A stretch of DNA of 64,000 nucleotides. It comes from Paraglaciecola sp. L3A3 (GTDB taxonomy: Bacteria; Pseudomonadota; Gammaproteobacteria; Enterobacterales; Alteromonadaceae). Below, piece by piece: positions 38,143-48,237 of the stretch; the first letter of the stretch is position 1, and the number at the start of each line of letters is the position of its first letter. Location: positions 1,161,501-1,225,500 of the forward strand of contig NZ_CP047023.1 in NCBI RefSeq assembly GCF_009796765.1. The letters are read 5' to 3'. The notes below the pieces were generated by a model. It was not told the origin of the DNA. It made no database searches and saw only the letters and a list, made by a program, of their open reading frames with translations. The position numbers and the translations under genes were made by a program.

Positions 38143-38976
38143 TTAAGACTTTAATTTCTTCGCATAATAATTAGAGAAATATTCTAGAATTTCGGAATCG
38201 TTGATACGGGGTTTTTTATTATACCAGGCGCCAAAATAACCTTTAAAATACCCAGTGAAGTTACCAACACTACCTTGTAATAAATATTTAAACGCTTTTA
38301 AAAAAGCATAAGCAGGAGGAATACCTCTATAATATGCTGAGTATCCATAATAAGAATAATTTACATTTTCGCCTACATCCCTACACTTATAAGACAATGT
38401 CTGCATGGGGATCGACTTCCAACCTTTCAGCTCCGCTTTACAAACAGACAGAGCATCGGCCGAAGGGCCAACAAAATAACCTGCTTCTAAAAAGCACTGT
38501 TGTTTCCACAATCGACAATTTCCTCTTACCCAGTCCCTACTTTTCCCATCATATTTGCCATCTAAACTGTACGCTAGGCCGCTTGAGATGCCAATTTCTG
38601 TAGAATTATTCATAAATGTCGTTAATTCTTGATAATAATTCTCATCAGGAAAACAATCTGCGTCTAATATGCCGACAAAATCAATCGCTTCTAAGTAATT
38701 GTTTTTTGATAAATACTCAAATCCTTGATTAACTACTGTGGCGTACTTAATACCTAACTCATATTTTTCGACAGGTAGAGTAAAATTTAACACGGTTAAA
38801 TGTTTAACATTTGGTAGTGAGGTAATTTTTTCTAAAAACTCTTTTGAGCCATCATCACTGCCATTTTCAACGATCACCCAATGTTCAACCTCAATGTTTT
38901 GGTTTGTTACTTTTTCAATTAAAAGCGGTAAATTTTTAATTTCGTTTTTTAACGGAGTCACTATAGCAATTTTCAT
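38143..38976 (-). CDS. Glycosyltransferase family 2
   Basis: A 277-residue GT-A fold enzyme. N-terminus MKIAIVTPLKNEIKNLPLLI and the metal-binding DAD in VGILDADCFPD (near residue 105) are present. A C-terminal basic amphipathic part (about 210-277) may bind the membrane. Donor and acceptor cannot be told. Three bases separate it from the PL8 gene and four from the polymerase. Confidence 0.88.
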   Translation of the reverse strand: MKIAIVTPLKNEIKNLPLLIEKVTNQNIEVEHWVIVENGSDDGSKEFLEKITSLPNVKHLTVLNFTLPVEKYELGIKYATVVNQGFEYLSKNNYLEAIDFVGILDADCFPDENYYQELTTFMNNSTEIGISSGLAYSLDGKYDGKSRDWVRGNCRLWKQQCFLEAGYFVGPSADALSVCKAELKGWKSIPMQTLSYKCRDVGENVNYSYYGYSAYYRGIPPAYAFLKAFKYLLQGSVGNFTGYFKGYFGAWYNKKPRINDSEILEYFSNYYAKKLKS

Positions 38977-38980
38977 AACG

Positions 38981-40105
38981 CTAATTCACCTTACGTTTTG
39001 GGGGAGTGTTTAGATTTGATAGCATTGATACATACAGAATAAATGCAAAATAATAAGGGAAACTAACAATAATATTTCCCGATATCATTGGAATAAATAG
39101 GCCTAATGAGAGTAATAACTTAGCTTTTGTCGTAAATATCATTTTTGCCAATATGAATATATATATTGCAGCGCCAATGGCACCTCTTTCAATAAATAAT
39201 CTGAGGTAATCATTGTGAGGGTCACGAGTCATAAAGTAGTATAAATAGTTGCCGGCACTCATGGTTTTTACCCCTTCACCAAACATTAAAGTAAAAGTGT
39301 CTACTGTGTTCATAAACTGATTGTATAAGGTTAGCCAGTATGTCATCCGCCAGACCAAACTACTTTCGTCACCAAAAGAAAGTCTTGACGATTTTTGCGT
39401 TATTTCATCAAAATTAACAGAAGCAATTTTGAAGTAAAAAGCATCATAAATGCCAGAAAAGTAAAATAAAGGGAGTGCACAAGCAACAAATATAAATAGA
39501 TATTTAATTGAAAAGTTTTGTATAAGCAGAAATATCATGAGTACTAGTAAAAATGAAAATACGCCACCTGAACTTACAGTGATAAGACAAATGAAAAACA
39601 AGGCCCCGATATATAGCCACCTTCGGGGAAAGTGTTCGATAGTCAAATAGTAGATGAGTGGAAGAATAGTGAAATAAGCTAAATGATTAGAATGAACAAA
39701 ATAGGCACGAAATCGAATCGGTAGTATAAAGATTAATGGCAAAGAAATTAAAATAGAAATAATAAACACTTTATAAAAAAGTCGAAATTCTGACTCTTTT
39801 AGCCTGGCGCCAATAATAGCTAAAGCGATCCAACCTACATGTTTTACAATTTCCTCTAGATATAAAATCGGGTTATCTAAACTAGGTTTAACACAAAAGA
39901 TAATGGTATAGGCGCACAACAGTACAGCAAGCAAAAATACTCGATTAAAAGAAACTTTGGCTAAATAATATTTACCAAATAGAAAAGGAAAACCAATTAA
40001 TAAGATCGCACCGATCCCTGGCTTTACATTGCCGATAATAAAAATGGTAAAGAGAAGAAAAACCTTTATTTGGCTAGCTGTAAAATTAATAGTATTCCCC
40101 TCCAT
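38981..40105 (-). CDS. O-antigen/EPS polymerase-like membrane protein (Wzy type)
   Basis: A 374-residue inner-membrane protein with about ten hydrophobic spans and a large periplasmic loop (about 225-290) ending RDPHNDYLRLFIERGAIG, the motif common to Wzy/WaaL polymerases and ligases. In a locus with Wzx and Wzc it most likely joins repeat units. Sequence identity within this family is low, so the call depends on topology and context. Confidence 0.82.
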   Translation of the reverse strand: MEGNTINFTASQIKVFLLFTIFIIGNVKPGIGAILLIGFPFLFGKYYLAKVSFNRVFLLAVLLCAYTIIFCVKPSLDNPILYLEEIVKHVGWIALAIIGARLKESEFRLFYKVFIISILISLPLIFILPIRFRAYFVHSNHLAYFTILPLIYYLTIEHFPRRWLYIGALFFICLITVSSGGVFSFLLVLMIFLLIQNFSIKYLFIFVACALPLFYFSGIYDAFYFKIASVNFDEITQKSSRLSFGDESSLVWRMTYWLTLYNQFMNTVDTFTLMFGEGVKTMSAGNYLYYFMTRDPHNDYLRLFIERGAIGAAIYIFILAKMIFTTKAKLLLSLGLFIPMISGNIIVSFPYYFAFILYVSMLSNLNTPPKRKVN

Positions 40106-40212
40106 ATTTAATTAAGTCAAAGTTAAATAAACTTTTGAATAGTTATCCGTGGCTTCCAGTAATCCAGCATACAGAGGATTATAATAATATTTTTTATTTG
40201 AATTTGTGTCAT

Positions 40213-41214
40213 TCAAATGGTCAATTTGTGAATTTTAAACATTAGTTTATTGATTAATAAACTAATGTTAAGTGGTAGCTTGGTTACCATAAATAACACT
40301 AAATAACACATTAAATTGGGTTTTTGATTGCAAGCAGCAACTGCAAATACTTTTGCTGCTGCGATTTCATTTTGGTTTAGCCACTTTATGGCCATTTTAC
40401 TCAAGTCTATGGATAACCGTCTAGACGGTTTTAAAAAGAATGGGGCTTGCAAACCATATTTTTGCACTATATCTTTGTTGCCTGTTTCAGTTTCGCCACA
40501 CTGAACGGCTAATTCTGATAACAAGCGTTGAATCAGTCTTTTTTCTGGGTTAATGCTAACAGCACCTTCGATGAAATACCTTTCGTATAGCACTTCTGGG
40601 ATAGTGTGAAATTGACAGATTTTACTCATTCTGATCCATAAATCTCTATCTTGAGCAAAAGTAAATATTTCGCGATATCCTCCGCATTTATCATATACCG
40701 ATTTCCTAAACATGACTTCACCATGTGAAAATAGATTTTTTTTCAATATTAGTTTTGAGGCATCACCACTAAAAGCTTCGCCTTCAACCCAGCTATTATT
40801 TTTAAATGCGTATAATTTATCAAGCGAGCTTTTGTTGACTACATTACGTAGACTACCAACTAAACCAATTTTGGGGTTGGCTGCTAATATATCTGCTTGT
40901 TTGGCAATACGCTCAGGAAATGAAATATCACCAGAACCCTGAATAGCAATGTATTCACCTTGGCACATCGCTATTGCTTCTATCATCCCTAAAACAAAAC
41001 CTTTATTTTGAGCGAATCTGATTAATTTTATGCGTTTATCTTTTTCGGCATAGGCATGTAATTTTTCATAGGTATCGTCAGTTGAAGCATCATCAAAAAT
41101 AATAATTTCAATATTTGAATAGGTTTGATTAATAAGACTTTCAATAGTGTTATCAACCCAATCTTGTCGATTGTAATATGCTGAGACAATTGAAACTAAT
41201 ACTGGTTGTTGCAT
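40213..41214 (-). CDS. Glycosyltransferase family 2
   Basis: A 333-residue GT2 enzyme: VLVSIVSAYYNRQDWVDNTI at the start, IIIFDDASTDDT, and a metal-site segment AIQGSGDISFPERI in place of the usual LDxDD, followed by a 'W/H' part (AQDRDLWIRM). Cytoplasmic face of the inner membrane, adding a sugar to the lipid-linked unit. Specificity unknown. 107 bp from the polymerase gene, 68 bp from wzx. Confidence 0.88.
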   Translation of the reverse strand: MQQPVLVSIVSAYYNRQDWVDNTIESLINQTYSNIEIIIFDDASTDDTYEKLHAYAEKDKRIKLIRFAQNKGFVLGMIEAIAMCQGEYIAIQGSGDISFPERIAKQADILAANPKIGLVGSLRNVVNKSSLDKLYAFKNNSWVEGEAFSGDASKLILKKNLFSHGEVMFRKSVYDKCGGYREIFTFAQDRDLWIRMSKICQFHTIPEVLYERYFIEGAVSINPEKRLIQRLLSELAVQCGETETGNKDIVQKYGLQAPFFLKPSRRLSIDLSKMAIKWLNQNEIAAAKVFAVAACNQKPNLMCYLVLFMVTKLPLNISLLINKLMFKIHKLTI

Positions 41215-41282
41215 TACAATCCCTTTTTATGTTGCTTCTGTAGTGATAAATGGTAGCTGGCACATTTAGTCTTAGGCATATA

Positions 41283-42569
41283 TTACCGCTTAAGTATTTT
41301 TTGTTTTACAAGGATAAAATCTTCAGTGCTGTAACGAAATATCTCTTTGATTGAAATGCCTACACTTCTTGAATACACAATGAGAAATAATATGGCACTG
41401 ACTGTATAACTAATCATTGATGCAGCTGCGGCTCCATTGGCCCCATATTTTTCGTCCCATAACCAATTCAGCGCTATATTCACTACTAAGGATGGCAACA
41501 TGGCATATAAGGCTAACCAAGGTTTACCTCGCCCAGCCAAGTCCATGTTCAAGACTTTAAGAATTGTCATAAAAAAGATACCAGGTAGTAAAATTCTTTG
41601 GACTTGCGAGCTTGCCAAAAACTCATCTCCGTACATGGTGGTCATGATTAACTCTGAGAATACGAAAAAAACAATACAAGCTATAAATATAACAACGAAA
41701 CAGATACGTAATAGTTGCGCGACTTTATATGAGAATAATTTACTATTTTTGGCAGTTGCACTTCTGGCAAAAATAATAGCTCCTAACAAAGAGGGAATTT
41801 CCCATAGTTTTTCTACAATCACTGCCCCTTTAGTATAAATACCCACTTCATGTAGTGTTGAGAATTTTTCTAATAAGATAACGTCAATTTTATAATTGAA
41901 GTTAATAATGATTAGACTAATAGCATAGATCCCCCCCAATGCTAATAGCTCTTTAATGACTTTTAAATCAAAACTAAATTTTATCGGAACTATGGCGGTC
42001 AATTTTCGCCAAATGAAATAAATCACAATTATGTAGCCCAAGGCGCGGCCTATTAAAGCGCCTTCTATTCCTAAGGGAATTAGCATAATTAATAACACGT
42101 AACTTGCTAGCTGTACTACGTTGGGTATCCAATTGACTGAATTAAAATCTTTTATTTTGTTCTTGCCGAGAAACACGCCAGAGCTATATGTACTGAGCAA
42201 AGCAAAAGGAATAGGTAATAATGCCAGTAGGATTAACGTAGTAGAAAATGTTGAGTTAGTAACATAGCGTAAAAATACCCAACTCATTAACATACATAAA
42301 AGGCTTGTTATAAGCCACATCCCTAAAACATTCGAGAATATTTTTTCATCCGAGTATTTTTCTTTACCGATAAAAAAGGCAGCTGATTGCCTAATACCCA
42401 ACGAGCCAACGATCATGAGTAGGTCGGGTATCACAATTAAGGTAGCTAATTCACCACTGCCGGCAGCCCCTAAATACCTAGCAGTTATAATACTAGTGAA
42501 CACCCCACATAATAAAACTGTGACTTTGCTTTTTAATACGGAAAGTAAATCTTGAGTAAAGGATGCCAA
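41283..42569 (-). CDS. Wzx-type polysaccharide flippase
   Basis: A 428-residue protein with about 12 membrane helices and the early TARYLGAAGSGELATLI motif of polysaccharide translocases of the MOP superfamily. It flips undecaprenyl-linked repeat units to the periplasm. Located between a glycosyltransferase and the MurB-like gene on the same strand. Confidence 0.92.
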   Translation of the reverse strand: MASFTQDLLSVLKSKVTVLLCGVFTSIITARYLGAAGSGELATLIVIPDLLMIVGSLGIRQSAAFFIGKEKYSDEKIFSNVLGMWLITSLLCMLMSWVFLRYVTNSTFSTTLILLALLPIPFALLSTYSSGVFLGKNKIKDFNSVNWIPNVVQLASYVLLIMLIPLGIEGALIGRALGYIIVIYFIWRKLTAIVPIKFSFDLKVIKELLALGGIYAISLIIINFNYKIDVILLEKFSTLHEVGIYTKGAVIVEKLWEIPSLLGAIIFARSATAKNSKLFSYKVAQLLRICFVVIFIACIVFFVFSELIMTTMYGDEFLASSQVQRILLPGIFFMTILKVLNMDLAGRGKPWLALYAMLPSLVVNIALNWLWDEKYGANGAAAASMISYTVSAILFLIVYSRSVGISIKEIFRYSTEDFILVKQKILKR

Positions 42570-42650
42570 TTTAATTTCTCGCGAATTGAATAATGTAACC
42601 TTGTAAAATAAGGTTGAGTTTTATTAGGTTAAAAATGTTATTGAGTGTCA

Positions 42651-43568
42651 TTACAATTCAATATTTTTTATATTTAGGTTTTTATCCACAAATCGCACCT
42701 CGGGTATTAAAGTATGACCTGTTTCGGTCAGTACAGTATCAATACACAATTTCATCAAATCTAAAATATCTTGGCTTTTTGCTGCACCTTCATTTGTAAT
42801 AAAGTTAGCATGCAAGGGGTTGATTTGTGCTCCTCCAATTTGATTTCCCTTTAACCCACATTTTTCTATCACTAAACCTGGCGGTCCAATCTCTGCGTAC
42901 ATGGTAGGCGAACTCTTAAACACTGAGCCGCAGTTTGGTTTTTTTAAAGGGAATTTAAGTCTTCTAGAACGTAAAGTATTCAGACACGTTTTCCTTAATT
43001 CTTTTTTGTCTGCAGAGGTTAATTCAAAGCTACATTCGGTAATTATCTCTCGCTTATATTTAAATATGCTTTCTCGATAACCAAATTCGCATTGTTCGTT
43101 ATTGCGTATAATCGTATTACCATCAAAATCAATGCTTTTAACTGTGGTGATATGTTCAGAAACTGACTTTCGACAACTGCCACCATTCATCGTAACTATG
43201 CCCCCTAAACTGGCCGGTACGCCGACAATATGTTCAATTCCTGCTAGACCTTGTGCAACACATGAACGGACAAAAGAAGGTGAATAAGTAGCAGCCCCAA
43301 CTGTTACGATATTCTGATTGTAGGTAAAGAATGTAAACCCTTTACCCAGCTTGATAACTACGCCATCCATGTATTCGTCGGTGAACAGTATATTCGACAT
43401 ACGGCCAACAATAGCCCAGTTCAGATTATTTTTTCGTACATAAGCTAAAGTTGAAGCAAGTTCCTCTGCGGTGTTCACTTCTTTAAAGTAACGTACCTTA
43501 CCACCTGTTTTCCACTTGCTGATTTTGTTCATAGCGAAATCAGCTTCAAATTTGTCGTTCGGTAACAT
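42651..43568 (-). CDS. MurB-like UDP-N-acetylenolpyruvoylglucosamine reductase
   Basis: A 305-residue flavoenzyme of the type II (short) MurB family. FAD-binding stretches WAIVGRMSNIL and GIEHIVGVPASLGGIVTMNGG are present, with the catalytic Ser in CGSVFKSSP and the late Glu in IPEVRFVD. It would reduce enolpyruvyl-UDP-GlcNAc to the lactyl ether (UDP-MurNAc). It lies directly next to a MurA homologue within the EPS arm, so it is probably a pathway paralogue rather than the housekeeping enzyme. Divergence in the usual GSNLL motif (RMSNILF) supports this. Confidence 0.87.
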   Translation of the reverse strand: MLPNDKFEADFAMNKISKWKTGGKVRYFKEVNTAEELASTLAYVRKNNLNWAIVGRMSNILFTDEYMDGVVIKLGKGFTFFTYNQNIVTVGAATYSPSFVRSCVAQGLAGIEHIVGVPASLGGIVTMNGGSCRKSVSEHITTVKSIDFDGNTIIRNNEQCEFGYRESIFKYKREIITECSFELTSADKKELRKTCLNTLRSRRLKFPLKKPNCGSVFKSSPTMYAEIGPPGLVIEKCGLKGNQIGGAQINPLHANFITNEGAAKSQDILDLMKLCIDTVLTETGHTLIPEVRFVDKNLNIKNIEL

Positions 43569-43589
43569 GTTGCTGACCTTTTGTTCTAT

Positions 43590-44852
43590 TTAGCTATAAA
43601 TTTTTTCGATGTTTACACCACAAGCATTCAGTTTTTCGATTATACCGTTGTAACCTCTTTCAATCTGCCAAGCATTCAATATGGTGGTTTCTCCGTCTGC
43701 TACTAGCCCTGCAAGTAACAGTGCAATGCCAGCTCTTAGATCTAGTGCATTAACGGTTTCACCTGTGAGTGGATTACCGCCTTTTATTTCTAACATATCG
43801 CCGACAACTTTGCTTTGAACTCCCATTTTTGCTAGCTCTTCGGCATAGCCATATCTACCAGGAAAACGTAAGTCTACAATCTTGCTTGTGCCTTTAGACA
43901 TTGCACCGAAAACTGCGAAAAGTGGTTGCATATCTGAGTTGATTCCTGGGTATGGCCCAGTGCTAATTTCTATAGGGTATGCATTGCCTTTACCAACATG
44001 GGCAGAATCATCAAAACGATATAATCGTACGCCGCTTTCTTTTAAAAATGCTAAAGGTACTTCTAAGTCGATAAATGGAAAATTATCTATTTCTAAACTA
44101 CCACCGGTTATTGTTGCAGCAATGACCCAAGTTAGGGCTTCCATGTTGTCAATAATAACACTGTGTTTATTGGCGGATAGTGAACTGACTCCTTCGATTT
44201 CTATTCGCTCTTGACCAAATACTTCGATTTTTGCCCCACAGCCTTTTAAGAAATTAATCAAGTCAATAATTTCTGGGCGTATATGCGGGTTCCAAACTGT
44301 TGTTTTGCCTTGAGCTAGAGAGGCGCAGATAATTGAGTTTTCAGTTGCGCCTGTAGATCTCATTGGTAACTCGATATCGTTTCCAACTAATCCATTTTCA
44401 GCACGAGCGACCAAGTAGTCACCATCTTCTGATACTGTTGCTCCAAGGTTTTCGAGTAGCATGACATGTAAGTCGTATTTACGTTCGCCTAATTTACAAC
44501 CACCTGGTAGAGGCACTTTACCGTAGCCATTTTTCGCAACTAATGCACCAAGGATTAATAAAGTATTTCGAATAGACCGTCCTTCCCAAATTAACTCACC
44601 ACTGCATGGGGACTGTTGGATGATTTTAACTTTATCGTCGTCTATATTGACTATTTTTTTACCTAGAACTTCTAACATTTTTTGATGGACTTGAACATCA
44701 AGTAAGCTAGCTGGGTAATTAGTTAACTCAATGTCTCCTTCAGTTAGAATTGACGCTGCTAATAATCTAAGTACACTGTTTTTAGCTCCGCTAAGACGGA
44801 CTCGTCCTTGAACAACAGATGGCTTTACTTTGTAAGTGAAATTGTCACTCAT
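43590..44852 (-). CDS. MurA-like UDP-GlcNAc enolpyruvyl transferase
   Basis: A 420-residue EPSP-synthase-fold enzyme. It keeps the key elements of MurA: SGAKNSVLRL (Lys24, Asn25), GRSIRN, and the catalytic Cys119 in LPGGCKLGERKYDLH, and so should transfer enolpyruvate to UDP-GlcNAc or a relative. Length equals that of MurA. It sits between the uronate epimerase and the MurB-like gene in an EPS arm, suggesting a muramic-acid-like (3-O-lactyl) sugar in the polymer. It could instead be the only murA of the genome, which I cannot test here. Confidence 0.88.
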   Translation of the reverse strand: MSDNFTYKVKPSVVQGRVRLSGAKNSVLRLLAASILTEGDIELTNYPASLLDVQVHQKMLEVLGKKIVNIDDDKVKIIQQSPCSGELIWEGRSIRNTLLILGALVAKNGYGKVPLPGGCKLGERKYDLHVMLLENLGATVSEDGDYLVARAENGLVGNDIELPMRSTGATENSIICASLAQGKTTVWNPHIRPEIIDLINFLKGCGAKIEVFGQERIEIEGVSSLSANKHSVIIDNMEALTWVIAATITGGSLEIDNFPFIDLEVPLAFLKESGVRLYRFDDSAHVGKGNAYPIEISTGPYPGINSDMQPLFAVFGAMSKGTSKIVDLRFPGRYGYAEELAKMGVQSKVVGDMLEIKGGNPLTGETVNALDLRAGIALLLAGLVADGETTILNAWQIERGYNGIIEKLNACGVNIEKIYS

Positions 44853-44869
44853 GAATTTATTCCTTCGAA

Positions 44870-45862
44870 TTATTTATAAAAATTTTTATACCAACTGACG
44901 AACTCATTTACGCCATCTTGCAATTTAGTAGCGGGTTTATAGCCTATAGACTTTTCTAAATCACTAATATCAGCAAATGTACGTACAACATCCCCATCTT
45001 GCATTGGCATATACTTTTTAATTGCTTTTTCGCCGAGTGCGTTTTCAATACAATTTATAAAAGTCTCTAGCCCTACAGGTTCGTTATTACCAATATTAAA
45101 GATTTTATATAAAGGTGAGCCTGAACTCGTTCCGGTTACACTACTTTTAGTTGTTGGGATAACAGCTTGAATGCGAATTATTCCTTCAACAATATCATCG
45201 ATGTAGGTGAAGTCTCTTTGCATTTTTCCATTGTTAAATACTTTTATAGGCTCTTTATTATTAATGGCCTTTGTGAATAAAAATGGTGCCATATCTGGTC
45301 GGCCCCAAGGGCCGTAAACAGTAAAAAAACGTAACCCAGTAGTTGGTAAATTATATAGGTGACTATAAGTATGAGCCATTAGCTCATTCGATTTCTTTGT
45401 TGCCGCATATAAAGAAACAGGATGATCAACTACGTCATCAGTTGAAAATGGGATTTTGACATTTGCGCCATACACTGAGCTGGATGAAGCATATACTAAA
45501 TGTTTTACATCATTATGACGACATCCTTCAAGTATAGTTGTAAAACCTACTAGGTTTGAGTCAACATATGCTAAAGGGTTTTCAATGGAGTATCTCACTC
45601 CGGCTTGTGCTGCTAAGTGAATGACTCGTTCAAATTTTTCTACTGAAAACAGATTGGCAATGCCTTCTCTGTCAGCTAAATCCATTTTTATAAAGGTGAA
45701 ATTTGTATAATGTTCAATTCTCTTTAAACGAGCAAGTTTTAGAGCTGGGTCATAATAATTATTTAAATTATCTAAGCCCACTACTTCATGGCCTTCTTCA
45801 CATAAACGTTCAGCAACAAAGTTGCCAATAAAACCAGCTGCACCGGTGACTAAATATTTCAA
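44870..45862 (-). CDS. UDP-glucuronate 4-epimerase-like NAD-dependent epimerase
   Basis: A 330-residue extended short-chain dehydrogenase: TGAAGFIGNFVAERL (6-20), DNLNNYYDPALKLARL, SSSSVYGAN, YAATKKSNELMAH and RFFTVYGPWGRPDMAPF, the pattern of UDP-glucuronate 4-epimerases (Cap1J/LspL). It would use the UDP-glucuronate made by Ugd to give UDP-galacturonate. 18 bp from the MurA-like gene. Confidence 0.88.
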   Translation of the reverse strand: MKYLVTGAAGFIGNFVAERLCEEGHEVVGLDNLNNYYDPALKLARLKRIEHYTNFTFIKMDLADREGIANLFSVEKFERVIHLAAQAGVRYSIENPLAYVDSNLVGFTTILEGCRHNDVKHLVYASSSSVYGANVKIPFSTDDVVDHPVSLYAATKKSNELMAHTYSHLYNLPTTGLRFFTVYGPWGRPDMAPFLFTKAINNKEPIKVFNNGKMQRDFTYIDDIVEGIIRIQAVIPTTKSSVTGTSSGSPLYKIFNIGNNEPVGLETFINCIENALGEKAIKKYMPMQDGDVVRTFADISDLEKSIGYKPATKLQDGVNEFVSWYKNFYK

Positions 45863-45890
45863 TTTTTATTACCCATGTTAAAAAACGTTG

Positions 45891-46367
45891 TTAGATTGCT
45901 CTTTTCAGATATTCAATGAGTTCATGGCGATTATTTGGCACTTTATCATTGCAAGGTTCTAAATTTTCTATGTTATTCAGTAAAGTAAATAAGCTCCTTT
46001 CATCATCAGCTACATAAACACCTTTAGTATTTTTAAATTTTGCAACCGTGGCCATTTGGTGATCATTTCTATGTTCCTCAAAAGCCAAACGACGAGGCAT
46101 TATAATAACAGGCAAGCTATTTTCATGGGCTGTTATAATCGTTCCCATTCCTGCATGGCCAATAATAACCTTTGTATTAGTAATCACCTCTTTATATTTT
46201 TGTGGTGACAAAAACTCATAGGCTTCAATGTGTTTAAAATTTATTTGGGATGCACATGTTTGCGCGATAATTTTTGTGCTTACATTATGTGAAGCCCACT
46301 CTTCAACTAATTCTAATAATCGGTCGAAAGGAAACTGAGTGCCTGTAGTGACAAATAATGATTTCAC
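45891..46367 (-). CDS. PssE-like glycosyltransferase subunit (Alg13-like)
   Basis: A 158-residue C-terminal-half GT28 protein: KSLFVTTGTQFPFDRLLELV at the start and IIGHAGMGTIITAHENSLPVIIMPR (in two parts) for the nucleotide-sugar site. It pairs with the PssD/Alg14-like membrane subunit upstream to form one glycosyltransferase, usually adding glucuronate or galactose as the second sugar. Start taken as GTG one base after the pssD-like stop, giving the family's normal length; the frame is open 13 codons further. Confidence 0.87.
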   Translation of the reverse strand: MKSLFVTTGTQFPFDRLLELVEEWASHNVSTKIIAQTCASQINFKHIEAYEFLSPQKYKEVITNTKVIIGHAGMGTIITAHENSLPVIIMPRRLAFEEHRNDHQMATVAKFKNTKGVYVADDERSLFTLLNNIENLEPCNDKVPNNRHELIEYLKRAI

Positions 46368-46368
46368 T

Positions 46369-46821
46369 TTAAAATACCGACCCTTTGTATTGGACTGGGG
46401 CTTCATTGGCTAGGTGCTCCCATTGAGTTAATACTGCATGAGATATCTTTCGGGAGATTTTTCCACCTAAAGATAGTTCCTCAGAATTCGCAATGCTGTC
46501 CACCCAAATTGTTTTTGCTCCGACAAACCTGCCTGCAAAAATGGCTAATACACCAGGGGCTGCACCAGTTGTGATGACAACATTCGGTCTAAATTTTATT
46601 ACCGTGATAAACATTTGCAGTAAAGAGTATAACAATGCGAGTTTTTCGTTTTGATTGGAGTCTTTTACAAGTATATAGTTTGAAATACCAGACTCTTCTG
46701 CTAAACCTTCGATTGTTGTCACAAATCTTACATTATGCCCAGTAAATGCAGGTTCAAGTAGCATTAGTTGTTTCCAATGTCCGCCCCCAGATGCTACAGC
46801 TAGTATTTTTTTACTTTTCAT
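46369..46821 (-). CDS. PssD-like glycosyltransferase subunit (Alg14-like)
   Basis: A 150-residue protein with ILAVASGGGHWKQLMLLEPAF at the start and VITTGAAPGVLAIFAGR in the middle, the Alg14/PssD/Cps14F pattern. It anchors the PssE-like catalytic partner encoded one base downstream to the inner membrane. The pair probably adds the second sugar of the repeat unit after WcaJ. Confidence 0.9.
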   Translation of the reverse strand: MKSKKILAVASGGGHWKQLMLLEPAFTGHNVRFVTTIEGLAEESGISNYILVKDSNQNEKLALLYSLLQMFITVIKFRPNVVITTGAAPGVLAIFAGRFVGAKTIWVDSIANSEELSLGGKISRKISHAVLTQWEHLANEAPVQYKGSVF

Positions 46822-46848
46822 AAAAACTCTCGGTTCTTTATTATGTTT

Positions 46849-48204
46849 CTAGCCATGGATAGACAAGCCTCTGCCGATTGCATAATAAGCAAACCCTTTC
46901 TTTTTCATGCGAATAGGATCAAACATATTTCGACCATCAAAAATTGCCTTTGATGATATCTTTTCGCTGATTAAGTCAAAGTCAGGTGCCCGGAAGTTTT
47001 GCCATTCGGTACAAATAACCAATGCGTCAGCACCTTGTAAGGCCGCTTCTTTGGTGCCCATTAAAGCTAAGTCGTCTCGGTTACCACATATGCGTTGGGT
47101 TTCGTCCATTGATTCTGGATCAAATGCTTGAACTTTTGCACCAGCTGCCCATAAGTAGTTGAGTAAAACTAAACTAGAAGCTTCACGCATATCGTCGGTA
47201 TTTGGTTTAAAAGATAAACCCCAAACCGCAAAGGTTTTGCCTTTTAATGCGTTGCTGTTGGTCGCTAGGTCAAAGTGTTTAGATATGTATTCGCTTAATT
47301 TATTCTTTTGACGATAGTTAACTGATTCAACTGATTTGAGTAATTCAGCTGTATAACCAATTGAGTCGGTTGTTCGGATTAGCGCTTGTACATCTTTCGG
47401 GAAACAAGACCCACCGTAACCACAACCAGGATATATAAACTGATAACCAATACGAGGGTCAGAGCCTATACCGTGGCGCACATTTTCAATATCTGCACCC
47501 ACTTGTTCAGCTATATTAGCCATTTCATTCATAAAGCTAATTTTGGTGGCTAACATGCAGTTTGCCGCATATTTTGTTAGCTCAGCACTTTTAATATCCA
47601 TTACAATAATTTTGTCATGGTTACGGTTAAAGGGTTCGTATAATTCACGCATTACGTCGGCTGATTCTTCAGAATCGGTACCAATAATGATTCTATCTGG
47701 CTTTTGACAGTCGTTAACCGCTGCGCCTTCTTTTAAAAACTCTGGATTTGATACAACTGAATATTTAAGGTCGCTTTTATTTGCTGTCTGTAATGTTTTT
47801 AAAACTGTTGCAGAAACTTTTTCTGCGGTGCCTACTGGTACTGTTGACTTATTAATTATTATTTTTTCAGACGTCATGTGGGTGGCAATAGTTTCGGCCA
47901 CTTTTAATACGTATTTTAAGTCGGCTGAGCCATCTTCATCGGGAGGGGTGCCAACGGCAATAAAATGCAATTTAGCAAATTCTACACCGAATTTAGCATC
48001 TGTAGTGAAAGTCAGGCGTCCTTCAGAATACGTTTTGTTAACTAGTGCGGTTAAGCCGGGTTCATAAATTGGAATGATTCCTGCTTTTAAATTATCGATT
48101 TTGTTCTGATCAATATCAACACAGCATACATCATGACCTGCGTCAGCAAGGACGGTTGCCTGCACTAGGCCTACATAACCAATTCCATAAAAAGTGACTT
48201 TCAC
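46849..48204 (-). CDS. ugd: UDP-glucose 6-dehydrogenase
   Basis: A 451-residue NAD-dependent oxidase of UDP-glucose to UDP-glucuronate. NAD site GIGYVGLVQATVLADAGHDV (7-26), the catalytic Cys in YPGCGYGGSCFPKD and WGLSFKPNTDDMREA are intact. Supplies the uronic acid for the EPS, consistent with the epimerase and PL8 lyase in the same arm. Confidence 0.96.
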   Translation of the reverse strand: MKVTFYGIGYVGLVQATVLADAGHDVCCVDIDQNKIDNLKAGIIPIYEPGLTALVNKTYSEGRLTFTTDAKFGVEFAKLHFIAVGTPPDEDGSADLKYVLKVAETIATHMTSEKIIINKSTVPVGTAEKVSATVLKTLQTANKSDLKYSVVSNPEFLKEGAAVNDCQKPDRIIIGTDSEESADVMRELYEPFNRNHDKIIVMDIKSAELTKYAANCMLATKISFMNEMANIAEQVGADIENVRHGIGSDPRIGYQFIYPGCGYGGSCFPKDVQALIRTTDSIGYTAELLKSVESVNYRQKNKLSEYISKHFDLATNSNALKGKTFAVWGLSFKPNTDDMREASSLVLLNYLWAAGAKVQAFDPESMDETQRICGNRDDLALMGTKEAALQGADALVICTEWQNFRAPDFDLISEKISSKAIFDGRNMFDPIRMKKKGFAYYAIGRGLSIHG

Positions 48205-48237
48205 TTGTGCTCCTTAACTAAATTTGTAATAGCTATT

